Shown here one piece after another: positions 34,991-43,251 of a DNA stretch of 64,000 nucleotides. The notes below the pieces were generated by a model, which ran no database searches, was not told where the DNA came from, and saw nothing but the letters and a program-made list of their open reading frames with translations. The position numbers and the translations under genes were made by a program. Position 1 is the first letter of the stretch. Each line of letters opens with the position of its first letter. Source of the DNA: Candidatus Aerophobota bacterium (GTDB lineage Bacteria > Aerophobota > Aerophobia > Aerophobales > JAGGXI01); assembly GCA_021163155.1 (NCBI GenBank), contig JAGGXI010000014.1:1-64000 (forward strand). Reading direction: 5' to 3'.

Positions 34991-36277
34991 GTGGAAAAGA
35001 GTGTTTTAACTGAAGAGTGCAAGGATGAGATAGAACGTATAGGAAAAACTGAGATTCTTGTAGGAATACCCAGTTACAACAATGAAAGAACAATCGGTCA
35101 TGTAGTAAGAGCAGTTCAATATGGGCTAGCTAAATATTTTCCTAAGTTTAAAGCGGTAATTATGAATTCTGACGGAGGCTCAACGGATAAAACAAGAGAA
35201 ATAGTAAAAAAGACCAGTGTTTATACCGATTTAGATACAATTCTTATCGAGCATTCTGTTCATCCAGCGGCAAGTTTTTCTACTGCTTACCGTGGTGGTA
35301 TCCCCGGAAAAGGTAGTGCTTACAAAGCTATCTTTGAGACAGCTTGCAAGCTAAGGGCAAAAGGTTGCGTATTGGTTGATTCAGACCTCAGGAGCATCAA
35401 TCCTGAATGGGTAGAACTTTTGGCCGGTCCAATACTACTAAAAGGTTATCATTACGTATCTCCCCTTTATTCTCGCCATAAGTATGATGGAACTATCACT
35501 AATTCTATTGTATACCCATTAACAAGAGCTCTTTATGGTAGAAGAATACGTCAACCTATAGGAGGAGATTTTGGGGTATCTAAAAAGATGATTAAATCAT
35601 ATTTAGCGAAGGATGTTTGGGGAACGGATGTAGCTCGTTATGGTATAGATATATGGATGACTACTGTAGCTATAAATGAAGGTGCTAAAATATGCCAGTC
35701 TTTCCTGGGGGCTAAGATACACGATGTTAAGGAACCAGGCCAGGTTTTAGGGCCTATGTTTAAACAGGTAATAAATACTCTATTTTATTTAATGTGTGAT
35801 TATGAGGAACATTGGAAAAGGGTTAGCCATGCCAAACCTACAGCTATATACGGTTTTCGTTCTGAAACTCCTCCTGAGCCTGTATCAGTAAATCTTAACT
35901 CCCTTATAGAAAAGTTCAAAAAAGGGGTAGAAGGTAATAAAGAATACTGGTTAACTTTTCTTCCTTTACAAAGAGTGAAAGAATTAGAGGAGATATCTTT
36001 TACCAGTCTAACTAAATTTAATTTCCCTCCAGAATTATGGGTAAAGATAATATACGATTTTGCTGTTGCTTACCACCAAATAAGGTTATCTTCAAGGAAT
36101 GAGCTTGATAAACTTGTAAATTCTCTTATTCCTATTTATTTTGGAAGAACAGCCTCATTTATTATTGAAACAGAGGATATACCTACTTATGAGGCAGAAG
36201 ATAAAATAGAGCATCTATGCGATAAATTTGAGGAACTAAAACCTTATTTAATAGAGAGATGGGATTCTGTTAAGTAA
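34991..36277 (+). CDS. GT-A glycosyltransferase, GpgS/GT81-like
   Basis: 428 residues with a GTG start. A GT2-type fold: VGIPSYNNERTIGHVVRAV at about 25-43, MNSDGGSTDKT, GIPGKGSAYKAIFE and the metal motif VDSDLRSINPEW. The GKGSA..DSDL combination resembles glucosyl-3-phosphoglycerate synthases (GT81), which make glucosylglycerate-type solutes from NDP-glucose and 3-phosphoglycerate. The long C-terminal part (from about 280) with QVINTLFYLMCDYEEHW is helical. It follows frr by 41 bases without a clear promoter. The acceptor is not known; other GT2 roles are possible. Confidence 0.65.
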   Translation: MEKSVLTEECKDEIERIGKTEILVGIPSYNNERTIGHVVRAVQYGLAKYFPKFKAVIMNSDGGSTDKTREIVKKTSVYTDLDTILIEHSVHPAASFSTAYRGGIPGKGSAYKAIFETACKLRAKGCVLVDSDLRSINPEWVELLAGPILLKGYHYVSPLYSRHKYDGTITNSIVYPLTRALYGRRIRQPIGGDFGVSKKMIKSYLAKDVWGTDVARYGIDIWMTTVAINEGAKICQSFLGAKIHDVKEPGQVLGPMFKQVINTLFYLMCDYEEHWKRVSHAKPTAIYGFRSETPPEPVSVNLNSLIEKFKKGVEGNKEYWLTFLPLQRVKELEEISFTSLTKFNFPPELWVKIIYDFAVAYHQIRLSSRNELDKLVNSLIPIYFGRTASFIIETEDIPTYEAEDKIEHLCDKFEELKPYLIERWDSVK

Positions 36278-36318
36278 AGAGAGGCTATATGGAAAGAGAA
36301 GTGAATAAAAGTAAATAA

Positions 36319-36352
36319 AAACAGTTATTATTTTATCATTTAATAACTGTTT
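36319..36352. terminator. Bidirectional hairpin terminator between convergent genes
   Basis: A perfect 12-base AT-rich stem (arms centred on ACAGTTATTA and TAATAACTGT) with a 10-base loop. T-rich sequence follows on the plus side and T-rich on the minus side. It separates the glycosyltransferase from the converging MazF-like gene. Confidence 0.6.
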
Positions 36353-36378
36353 ATTAATAGTCTTTAAACTTATAATTA

Positions 36379-36723
36379 CTATAAATCAAAATGTTCTCTG
36401 ATAATTTTATTTACTTTGTTTAAGATTTCCTTATCTTCAATGGCTCCTATTTTATTTAGTAGTCTTTTTTTGTCTATGCTTCTAAGTTGTATAATCATTA
36501 TCTTGGAATCCTCATTTAATCCCCCTGTTCTTTTTGAAATATACACTTCAAAAGGATAAACTTTATTCACATTGGAGGATAGGGGAGCCACCGTAACCAA
36601 GGGCGAGTACTGATTATGGATATCGTTAGATATAATTAAGGCAGGTCTTTTTTTCTTCACTTCATGCCCAATTGTAGAGTCAAAATTGACCAGGTATATT
36701 TCTCCCTTTTTAGGATATGCCAT
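36379..36723 (-). CDS. MazF/PemK-type mRNA interferase toxin
   Basis: 114 residues. The SH3-like MazF fold is clear: PKKGEIYLVNFDSTIGHEVKKKRPALIIS at the N-terminus, TVAPLSSN, and SKIMIIQLRSIDKKRL with the conserved QxRxID. MazF toxins cut RNA at short sequences. The ATG at 36723 is preferred because the family starts MxxPKKGEIY and GGAG lies upstream; it overlaps the antitoxin by 14 bases. Convergent with the glycosyltransferase across a terminator. Confidence 0.9.
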   Translation of the reverse strand: MAYPKKGEIYLVNFDSTIGHEVKKKRPALIISNDIHNQYSPLVTVAPLSSNVNKVYPFEVYISKRTGGLNEDSKIMIIQLRSIDKKRLLNKIGAIEDKEILNKVNKIIREHFDL

Positions 36724-36937
36724 TGCCTGTAACTCCATCAAATTCTTGACTTTCTTTCTCTATTTCAGTATAAGCCTCTTTATATGCTTTTATTAGTGCC
36801 TGTTCTTTTAGCTTTTTAAGTTGTTTTTTTATTGTTTCGGCTATAAATTTGCTTCTTTTCCTTCTGGGTATCTCCTTTCTTAAGAGGTCCACTATTTCTT
36901 TTGGCAAGGAAATAGTTACCTTCTCTGTGGTAGTCAT
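36710..36937 (-). CDS. Ribbon-helix-helix MazE-type antitoxin
   Basis: 75 residues: an N-terminal ribbon-helix-helix (KVTISLPKEIVDLLRKEIPRRKRSKFIAETI), then a charged tail (KAYKEAYTEIEKESQEFD) that would block the toxin. This CopG/MazE-like arrangement binds its own promoter and represses the pair. It overlaps the toxin start, so the two are translationally coupled. The first gene of a two-gene operon; the upstream gap to 37175 has no gene. Confidence 0.85.
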   Translation of the reverse strand: MTTTEKVTISLPKEIVDLLRKEIPRRKRSKFIAETIKKQLKKLKEQALIKAYKEAYTEIEKESQEFDGVTGNGIS

Positions 36938-37039
36938 ATTTATTCCTCCGTCTAAATATTACATCTATTTATTACATATTACTACAATTCTGTTTGCTGT
37001 CAATATCTTCTCCTCGCTTATTCCTTCAACCAATGTAAA

Positions 37040-37170
37040 AAGGGTCAAGTATCAATATTTAACATTGATTTTGTCTTTGCCTTTTTATAGAGACACATTT
37101 CATACATTTTTTAATGCTGGCGATAATACTATCACCATTAAATTAATTAACCTTTCAAGGTCCGACCCTT
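37040..37170. repeat. Small AT-rich element with inverted ends
   Basis: AAGGGTC at 37040-37046 and GACCCTT at 37164-37170 form inverted ends around 131 bases. Next to the right end is a perfect ACCTT-TC-AAGGT palindrome (37150-37161). It resembles REP-type sequences around IS200-like transposases (recalled, not checked). There is no coding frame inside. Confidence 0.45.
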
Positions 37171-37175
37171 ACTTA

Positions 37176-37940
37176 CTAAAACTCTCTTTTTCTTAAAAAT
37201 AGGTAGGCTATAATTAACATCGTACAAATGTAAATTGAACTATATAATAATGCTTTACTTGTGTATTCAAGGCTGATAGGAATGCCTTGGATTGCTTTTT
37301 CCCTTACATTAAAATATTCCAAATTGGGTAAAATCCAGCTAATAGACTTAATAAGAATATTCTCCATCCCTTTTGTTTTCTCTCCTAAAAACTTAAGCTG
37401 AGGGTTGAAGTGCCCAATTAAATAGATGAGAAATGCAAATATAGTACTATTAAAACTTGAAGAACAGAAAGAGGAAAACATAATAGCAATTGAAGTAATA
37501 ACCGCTATCTCTAAAAAAATAAAGAAGAAGGCTTCCAGCATTGCTATTCTCATTATCTCTCCTTTAAAATAAAGGAGAACGAAGAGAGTAAATCCTGTTA
37601 TAAGTAAACTTGATAAAGCAACCCAAATTACCCCCAAAAAATTACCAAGAATAAAGCTTATTCTGTCAACGGGTTTGGAGAGAATAGTGTAAATGGTTTT
37701 ATCTTCAATTTCTTTAGAGATACTTTCTCCGCCAAAGAAGATAGCTATGAGAGCAGTGAAGAAGGAGATAGTTGCCAGTCCCATATCTTTTATAATTTTT
37801 AGTTGAGCAGTAAAAGTCAAAGATTCAAATAACTTAGAGAGCAGGATTAAACCAATAGCGAAAAATAAAAACATAATGAAAATCTTACTTCTCCACCCTT
37901 TTCGGAATACATTTTCAGAAATGGCTAAGATTATTCTCAT
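37176..37940 (-). CDS. ABC-2 type transporter permease
   Basis: 254 residues with six hydrophobic segments (about 17-38, 55-72, 100-122, 135-160, 163-178 and 228-248). The early stretch FGGESISKEIEDKTIYTILSKPVDR is the typical ABC-2 permease loop. Such permeases pair with an ATPase to export or to remodel lipids, and are often linked to gliding or multidrug export. No ATPase gene lies beside it. It follows nadK by 3 bases, so it is co-transcribed with dxs and nadK. Substrate unknown. Confidence 0.8.
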   Translation of the reverse strand: MRIILAISENVFRKGWRSKIFIMFLFFAIGLILLSKLFESLTFTAQLKIIKDMGLATISFFTALIAIFFGGESISKEIEDKTIYTILSKPVDRISFILGNFLGVIWVALSSLLITGFTLFVLLYFKGEIMRIAMLEAFFFIFLEIAVITSIAIMFSSFCSSSFNSTIFAFLIYLIGHFNPQLKFLGEKTKGMENILIKSISWILPNLEYFNVREKAIQGIPISLEYTSKALLYSSIYICTMLIIAYLFLRKREF

Positions 37941-37943
37941 TAT

Positions 37944-38846
37944 TTAATTTTCAATCTTTCTCTCTTTATTTTTATTTGTCTTATGGCTAACCCCGCTCCA
38001 TCCAAATTTAGTTCGGAGTGTCTTAAAAAAGGAAGTTCCTTCTAACCTAATTAAACTCGCTTCACACTCAGCTTTTTCAACTTTAATTATATATTTGTCC
38101 TTGAGTTCAAAGCCTATTTGACCATCAATGGTAAGTAAAACTTTATCTGAGGGAGGCTCAAGCATAATTTCTATCTTATCTTTTTGTGAAATAATAAGCG
38201 GTCTTACAGATAAAGTATGAGCACAAATAGGGGATAAAATTATCACTTTCAAGTTTGGATAAACCACAGGTCCTCCTGTAGAAAGAGAATAAGCAGTAGA
38301 GCCTGTAGGAGTTGAGATGACTAATCCATCGGCAGCGTAAATAGTAACGAATTCTCCAGAAACAAAAGTTTTAAGATTAATAATACGAGAGACTGCTCCT
38401 TTACTTATAACTATATCATTTAATGCAAGAAAAGTTTTTATTTTTTTTTCTTTTCTAAATACGTTTGTTTTTAGCATCAACCGTTTTTCTATTATATATT
38501 TTCCAGATAAAATCTTTTGAAAACTTTCTTTAAATTTTAAGGTTGGTATTTCAGTAAGAAACCCCAATCCCCCCAAATTAATACCTAAAAGTGGAATATT
38601 GTAGGGAGCAAAACTTCTTGCTGTTCTAAAGAAAGTCCCATCGCCTCCTAAACTAATAATAAGATCGGAATTCTTGCCTATTTTTTCTTCGCTGCAAGCT
38701 AACCCAGGTCGCTCAATTTTTTCTGCTGCCTCTAAAGAAAGAAGGACTTTTATATCCTTTTCTTTTAGGTATTTTATTAAAGAGAGAGTATAGGAGATGA
38801 TGCCCTTTTTCTCTCTATTAATTGTGATTCCTACTGTTTTATACAT
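37944..38846 (-). CDS. nadK: NAD kinase
   Basis: Phosphorylates NAD to NADP. 300 residues: the ATP motif ISLGGDGTFFRTAR near 64-77 and the NAD-binding stretch DGLVISTPTGSTAYSLSTGGP near 180. The C-terminal beta-domain (ICAHTLSVRPLIIS) is normal. It starts 2 bases after dxs ends; Dxs-derived MEP enzymes use NADPH, and the dxs-nadK neighbourhood is common in bacteria. Confidence 0.95.
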   Translation of the reverse strand: MYKTVGITINREKKGIISYTLSLIKYLKEKDIKVLLSLEAAEKIERPGLACSEEKIGKNSDLIISLGGDGTFFRTARSFAPYNIPLLGINLGGLGFLTEIPTLKFKESFQKILSGKYIIEKRLMLKTNVFRKEKKIKTFLALNDIVISKGAVSRIINLKTFVSGEFVTIYAADGLVISTPTGSTAYSLSTGGPVVYPNLKVIILSPICAHTLSVRPLIISQKDKIEIMLEPPSDKVLLTIDGQIGFELKDKYIIKVEKAECEASLIRLEGTSFFKTLRTKFGWSGVSHKTNKNKERKIEN

Positions 38847-38848
38847 TT

Positions 38849-40720
38849 TTATCTCACTATTTCTTCCACTGTCTTAATTATTTTTTCCTTATTTAATCCA
38901 TATATTTTAAGTAATTCCTTTCTTTCTCCTTGTTCAATAAATTTATCAGGTAAGCCTATTCGTTTAATCTGGTATTTATCAGCAGCCTTATCCTGCAAAA
39001 GTTCCAGGATTGCTGAACCAAATCCTCCTTTTAAAATACCTTCCTCTATAGTAATCAATTTCTTTGTTTTTTTTGCGAGATTAAGAATTAAATCTTCATC
39101 AAGGGGTTTAACGAATCTTGCGTTTATTAAAGTGGGATTTATTTTTTTCTCTTTTAGCAGTTTGCAAGCCTCCTCGGCTATTTTAACCATGGAACCTAAA
39201 GCAAAGATAACTATTTCTTCTCCTTCTTGAATAACCTCAGCTTTCCCTATTTTTAAGTGCTTAAATTTTTCTACCTTTGTTCCCTTTAGCCCTTTTTCTT
39301 TGGGATATCTTATAGCTACAGGGTTTTTAGTAGTATTAATAGCTGTGTATAACATATCTTGGAGTTCAATCTCATCTTTGGGAGCCATTATAGTCATATT
39401 CGGCAGATAACGAAGATAAGCTATATCAAAAATTCCCTGATGGGTAGGACCATCCTGTCCCACTATCCCCGCTTTATCTATAATAAAAACTACAGGCAAA
39501 TTCTGCAAGGCAACATCATGAATAACTTGATCATAAGCTCTCTGCAGAAAAGTTGAATAGATAGCTACCACAGGTCTATATCCTTCAGATGCTAATCCTG
39601 CGGCAAAGGTTACCATATGTTCCTCAGCGATTCCCGTGTCGAAAAATCTTTTGGGGAACTCCGTTTTAAATTTAGCAAGCCCTGTTCCCTCAGGCATAGC
39701 AGCGGTTAAGGCTATAATCTTGTTGTTTTCTTTTGCTAATCTGGTTAATGTTTCTCCGAAAACTTCATTCCAGCTTTTACCCTCTTTTTTTCTCATCTCG
39801 CCTGTAGAGAAGTTGAAGGGAGAAGCACTATGATAAAGCGAAGGGTTATCTTCGCTGAATTTATATCCTTTACCTTTTTTAGTGAGAACATGAACTATAA
39901 TTGGTCCCTTTAGTTTTTTTACTCTGCTTAAAATATTAACAAGGGCTTGAAGGTTATGTCCATTAATAGGGCCGAAGTATCTGAACCCTAATTCTTCAAA
40001 GAACGACCCTCCCATAACCAAGCTTTTTATCCCCATTTCCATTCTTTTAATAGTTGTTGTTGCTTCTTCTTTTAAGAAAGAGCTTTTTTCTATAAGACGT
40101 TTAAAGTCATCTCTTAATCTATTATAGTCAGGATTTGTTCTCAATTTGGTTAAATAGGTGGAAAGAGCACCTACGCTGGAAGATATAGACATCTTGTTGT
40201 CGTTAAGGATGACAATAAGGTCTTTTTTCAAACAGCCGGCATTATTTAAACCTTCGTAAGCTATCCCCGATGTTAAAGCGCCATCCCCTATCACTGATAC
40301 TACTGAGTAGGATTTTTCTTCTATATCTCGAGCACAAGCTATCCCCAAAGCAGCAGAGATAGAGGTACTGCTATGCCCAGTGTTGAAAGCATCATAGATA
40401 CTCTCCTCTTTTCTTGGAAAACCGGACATTCCTCCTAATTGACGTAAAGTAGAAAATATCTTCTTTCTCCCAGTGAGAATTTTATGAGTATAACATTGAT
40501 GTCCTACATCCCAGATAATTTTATCTTCTGGAGCATTAAATACAAAATGTAGGGCAATGGTAAGTTCTACCGCTCCCAGGTTTGAGGAGAGATGGCCTCC
40601 TTTTTTAGATACTGTCTGAGTAATTACATCTCTTATTTCTTTAGCCAATATCTCAAGTTCACCTAAACTCAGTAATTTTAAGTCTTGAGGCTTGTTAATT
40701 CTATCTAAAATTTTGTTCAT
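38849..40720 (-). CDS. dxs: 1-deoxy-D-xylulose-5-phosphate synthase
   Basis: Thiamine-diphosphate enzyme that condenses pyruvate and glyceraldehyde-3-P, the first MEP-pathway step. 623 residues: GGHLSSNLGAVELTIALH and DVGHQCYTHKIL near the N-terminus, the TPP/Mg motif VIGDGALTSGIAYEGLNNAG near 145, FFEELGFRYFGPINGHN, and the transketolase C-terminal part with GIVGQDGPTHQGIFDIAYLR. It works with ispE at 25211. It follows the PAP2-like gene by 27 bases. Confidence 0.96.
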   Translation of the reverse strand: MNKILDRINKPQDLKLLSLGELEILAKEIRDVITQTVSKKGGHLSSNLGAVELTIALHFVFNAPEDKIIWDVGHQCYTHKILTGRKKIFSTLRQLGGMSGFPRKEESIYDAFNTGHSSTSISAALGIACARDIEEKSYSVVSVIGDGALTSGIAYEGLNNAGCLKKDLIVILNDNKMSISSSVGALSTYLTKLRTNPDYNRLRDDFKRLIEKSSFLKEEATTTIKRMEMGIKSLVMGGSFFEELGFRYFGPINGHNLQALVNILSRVKKLKGPIIVHVLTKKGKGYKFSEDNPSLYHSASPFNFSTGEMRKKEGKSWNEVFGETLTRLAKENNKIIALTAAMPEGTGLAKFKTEFPKRFFDTGIAEEHMVTFAAGLASEGYRPVVAIYSTFLQRAYDQVIHDVALQNLPVVFIIDKAGIVGQDGPTHQGIFDIAYLRYLPNMTIMAPKDEIELQDMLYTAINTTKNPVAIRYPKEKGLKGTKVEKFKHLKIGKAEVIQEGEEIVIFALGSMVKIAEEACKLLKEKKINPTLINARFVKPLDEDLILNLAKKTKKLITIEEGILKGGFGSAILELLQDKAADKYQIKRIGLPDKFIEQGERKELLKIYGLNKEKIIKTVEEIVR

Positions 40721-40747
40721 TTGTTTTTTCCGTTATCTATTAGTATT

Positions 40748-41194
40748 TTAACTCATCCAAAGCAAAGCTATAATACATCCTATTATTCCTCCCGTTATCA
40801 CTTCCAGGGGAGTATGCCCTAATTTTTCTTTTAGTCTTGGTTTTATGGATTTTTTATAAGAGAGATGAGAAAGTATCTCATTTAATAACTCTGCCTGCTC
40901 TCCTACTGCTCTTCGTACCCCTATAGCTTCATATATTGTAACTAAGGCAAAAATAAGAGTAATAATAAAGAAGGTAGACCTTATCCCCTCTTTTATCCCC
41001 ACTCCTGTGAGTAGGGCCATAGCCACAGCAGAGTGAGAGGATGGCATTCCTCCCGGCTCTATAAAACGGTGTAATTTTATTTTTCTTTCTTTAATTATAG
41101 GGATTATTATTTTAATGCCTTGAGCAATGACATAAGCACAGATAATAGCTAATAATATTCTCTGCTTTAAAAAAAGGTAGATAACTTTTATCAT
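40748..41194 (-). CDS. Divergent PAP2-family membrane protein (DUF212/YuiD-like)
   Basis: 148 residues with about four hydrophobic segments. The phosphatase-like signature is GGMPSSHSAVAMALLTGVG near 48-66, where SSHSA matches the PAP2 SGH-type motif. YuiD/DUF212 proteins are thought to act on lipid or isoprenoid phosphates, but this has not been settled. Its place directly before dxs, in an isoprenoid operon, fits polyprenyl phosphate work (inference). Confidence 0.85.
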   Translation of the reverse strand: MIKVIYLFLKQRILLAIICAYVIAQGIKIIIPIIKERKIKLHRFIEPGGMPSSHSAVAMALLTGVGIKEGIRSTFFIITLIFALVTIYEAIGVRRAVGEQAELLNEILSHLSYKKSIKPRLKEKLGHTPLEVITGGIIGCIIALLWMS

Positions 41195-41202
41195 TTTACT
41201 TC

Positions 41203-41290
41203 TCTGAGACCTCTGATTACACAGATTTTTAAAAATGATTACACTGATTTAGTAAAGATGATCTATCTGTGTAATCTATTTTTTTGATTT
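41203..41290. repeat. Family B repeat, variant copy
   Basis: GAGACCTCTGATTACACAGATTT.. is followed by ACACTGATTT and then the reverse complement ATCTGTGTAATCT, forming a long hairpin arm pair (GATTACACAGAT / ATCTGTGTAATC). It is closest to the copy at 58240. It fills part of the xseB-to-PAP2 gap. Confidence 0.6.
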
Positions 41291-41368
41291 TTTATTTTTG
41301 TTTCCCTCTAATCCTCTAATCCTTCTTTTCTTCTTGCTTTTTGTTTTTCTTTGTTTTCCTTATTTTCC

Positions 41369-41400
41369 CTCTAATCCTCTAATCCTCTAATCCTCTAATC
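41369..41400. repeat. 8-base tandem repeat (CTCTAATC)x4
   Basis: Four perfect units, plus two more units near 41306. The stop codon of xseB (41395-41397) lies inside the array, so array-length change would alter the end of xseB. Scattered single units (reverse GATTAGAG) occur near 61563-61610 and CTCTAATCC near 15314. Confidence 0.85.
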
Positions 41401-41616
41401 CTTCTTTTTCTCTTCCCATTCTTTAAATTTAAATTGGTCTTTTTCTTTTATTAATATCTGGATCCTTTTTTCTACTTCTTCCAATTTTTTTTCGCAAAGG
41501 GTTATCAGTTTCATACCTTCTTCAAACCTTTCCAAAGCTTCCTCAAGGGGAAGTTCACCTTCTTCTAACTCTTGAGTGATTTTTTGCAATTTTTCTGTCG
41601 CTTCTTCAAATTTCAC
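41395..41616 (-). CDS. xseB: Exodeoxyribonuclease VII small subunit
   Basis: 73 residues matching XseB: MKFEEATEKLQKITQELEEGELPLEEALERFEEGMKL, a two-helix protein that binds many-fold to XseA. GTG start at 41616 shares a base with the xseA stop, so translation is coupled. The C-terminal residues (WEEKKKD) run into an 8-base tandem repeat. It acts with xseA at 41616-42962 to degrade single-stranded DNA. Confidence 0.93.
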   Translation of the reverse strand: MKFEEATEKLQKITQELEEGELPLEEALERFEEGMKLITLCEKKLEEVEKRIQILIKEKDQFKFKEWEEKKKD

Positions 41617-42962
41617 TATTTTCCCTCCTCAACTTGATAAATTTGAGAATAAATTTTACCTTGATGCAACTTTACTTTTATTCTTTCTCCCTTCTTCACC
41701 TCAGAGTATTCCTTAATTATCTTCCCCTCAGGGTGGGTAAAACAGATACTATAACCTCTTTTCAAGATTGACAAGGGAGAAAGATCATCCATTCTCTTTT
41801 TATAAAAAGAGATTCTCTCTTTCTCTTTTTTTAGCCTTCTTTTGCTTGAGGTGTATAATTTTTTTATTTCTCTTTCTATATTTTCTTTTATTAAATCTAT
41901 TCTTTTTTGAGGAGAAGCTTGCAAAAGCCTATTTTTTATACTGATAAATTGATTTTTATCTAATTTAATTCTTGAAGAGAAAGAGAAAATCATCTTTTTT
42001 TCTAATTCATCCACTTGTTGCTGAATCTCTTGAGAACGACGATAAGGGTGTTTAAAGATGTAAGAGGCTTTTGCTTTTTCTATCATCGAAGAAGATAAAT
42101 TTATATAGTTTTTCATTAAAATAGACATTCTTTGAACTCGAGTTTGTAGCATCTCTATTAAGTCCTCTTTTTTGGGAATCACTCTCTCTGCGGCTGCTGA
42201 GGGAGTAGCGGCTCTCTCATCAGCTACAAAGTCAGAAATGCTTATATCTATTTCATGTCCTACAGCAGAGATAATAGGAATGTGAGAATTGTAAATAGCT
42301 TCCGCTACTATCTTTTCATTAAAGCAGAATAGATCTTCAAAAGAGCCTCCTCCTCTACCTACAATTATTACATCTACTTTTCCATAGTCATTTAAATTTT
42401 GCACTGCCCGAGCAATTTCTGCTGCTGCCTCATTTCCCTGAACTCTACAGGGAGAAAGAATAATTTCTACATTATGGAAGCGTTTATCGATAACAGCAAG
42501 TATATCTTTGATTGCTGCTCCTTTTGGGGAGGTTGCTACCCCTATCCTCTGGGGAAGATAGGGAAGAGGGATTTTGTGCTCAAGGTCGAAATATCCCCTT
42601 TCTTTAAGTTCCTCCTTTAATTGCTCAAATTTAAGATAAAGAGCCCCTTTTCCTGCAGGAAGGACTTCCTCTACATAAAGTTGGTATCTTCCCTGGGGTT
42701 TATAAATCCCTATGCTTCCTTTAGTTATTACCTCTAATCCATTTTTGAGAGTAAAATTTAAATTTACTGTCCTATTTTGAAACATCACACAGGAGAGAAG
42801 ACTGTCTTCATCTTTAAGAGAAAAATATAGATGACGTGAAGGAAGCTTAAGATTTGATATTTCTCCTCTTACCCAGATATTTTGAAGTTTCTCATTCTTT
42901 TCTATCTCTCTTTTTATATAGTTTGTAACTTCATTTACAGTGTAAATATGTATCTGTGACAT
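41616..42962 (-). CDS. xseA: Exodeoxyribonuclease VII large subunit
   Basis: 448 residues: an N-terminal OB domain (IWVRGEISNLKLPSRHLYFSLKDEDS), then the catalytic part with VGRGGGSFEDLFCFNEKIVAEAI and SAVGHEIDISISDFVADERAATPSAAAE, followed by a coiled-coil arm and C-terminal beta tail (LKRGYSI). It cuts single-stranded DNA in repair and recombination. It heads the minus-strand operon xseA-xseB-(PAP2-like)-dxs-nadK-permease, a common gene order. Confidence 0.95.
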   Translation of the reverse strand: MSQIHIYTVNEVTNYIKREIEKNEKLQNIWVRGEISNLKLPSRHLYFSLKDEDSLLSCVMFQNRTVNLNFTLKNGLEVITKGSIGIYKPQGRYQLYVEEVLPAGKGALYLKFEQLKEELKERGYFDLEHKIPLPYLPQRIGVATSPKGAAIKDILAVIDKRFHNVEIILSPCRVQGNEAAAEIARAVQNLNDYGKVDVIIVGRGGGSFEDLFCFNEKIVAEAIYNSHIPIISAVGHEIDISISDFVADERAATPSAAAERVIPKKEDLIEMLQTRVQRMSILMKNYINLSSSMIEKAKASYIFKHPYRRSQEIQQQVDELEKKMIFSFSSRIKLDKNQFISIKNRLLQASPQKRIDLIKENIEREIKKLYTSSKRRLKKEKERISFYKKRMDDLSPLSILKRGYSICFTHPEGKIIKEYSEVKKGERIKVKLHQGKIYSQIYQVEEGK

Positions 42963-43075
42963 TCAAATTTGCCTCTTATTTGATTTTAAGATAGCAAACT
43001 ACCCTTCCTTGTCAATAGAAAAATTCTTCTTGTTAGTTAAAAATTAAAAGTGAACTATTTTTAATGGTTTAAATT

Positions 43076-43168
43076 GAGACCTCTGAAAAACCTCCAGAGG
43101 TCTCTAATCTGTGTAATCTCGATTTTTATCTGCGAAATCAGAGATTTTTGCCTTTTCAGAAATCTCTA
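43076..43168. repeat. Double-hairpin repeat, family B, copy 2 (best stem)
   Basis: The first stem, GAGACCTCTG / CAGAGGTCTC, is a perfect 10 base pairs with an AAAAACCTC loop. The linker AATCTGTGTAATCTCGATTT is the same as in copy 1, and the second hairpin is CAGAGATTT..CAGAAATCTCT. It lies in the 42963-43251 gap between xseA and the UbiB-like gene. Confidence 0.8.
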
Positions 43169-43178
43169 AATTTAAAGT

Positions 43179-43206
43179 TTGACACCTACCTCTGATTTGC
43201 TATTTT
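43179..43206 (+). promoter_or_regulatory. Promoter of the UbiB-like gene
   Basis: TTGACA, a 16-base spacer, then TATTTT, immediately after repeat B copy 2. The leader would be about 40 bases. Confidence 0.45.
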
Positions 43207-43251
43207 TATCTTGTAAAAAAAGTTAACATTGCTTAAAAGGATATATTCATA

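Noticed and set aside
41369-41400. CRISPR array
   Set aside because: The repeats are 8-base head-to-tail units without spacers, and no cas genes are in the window.
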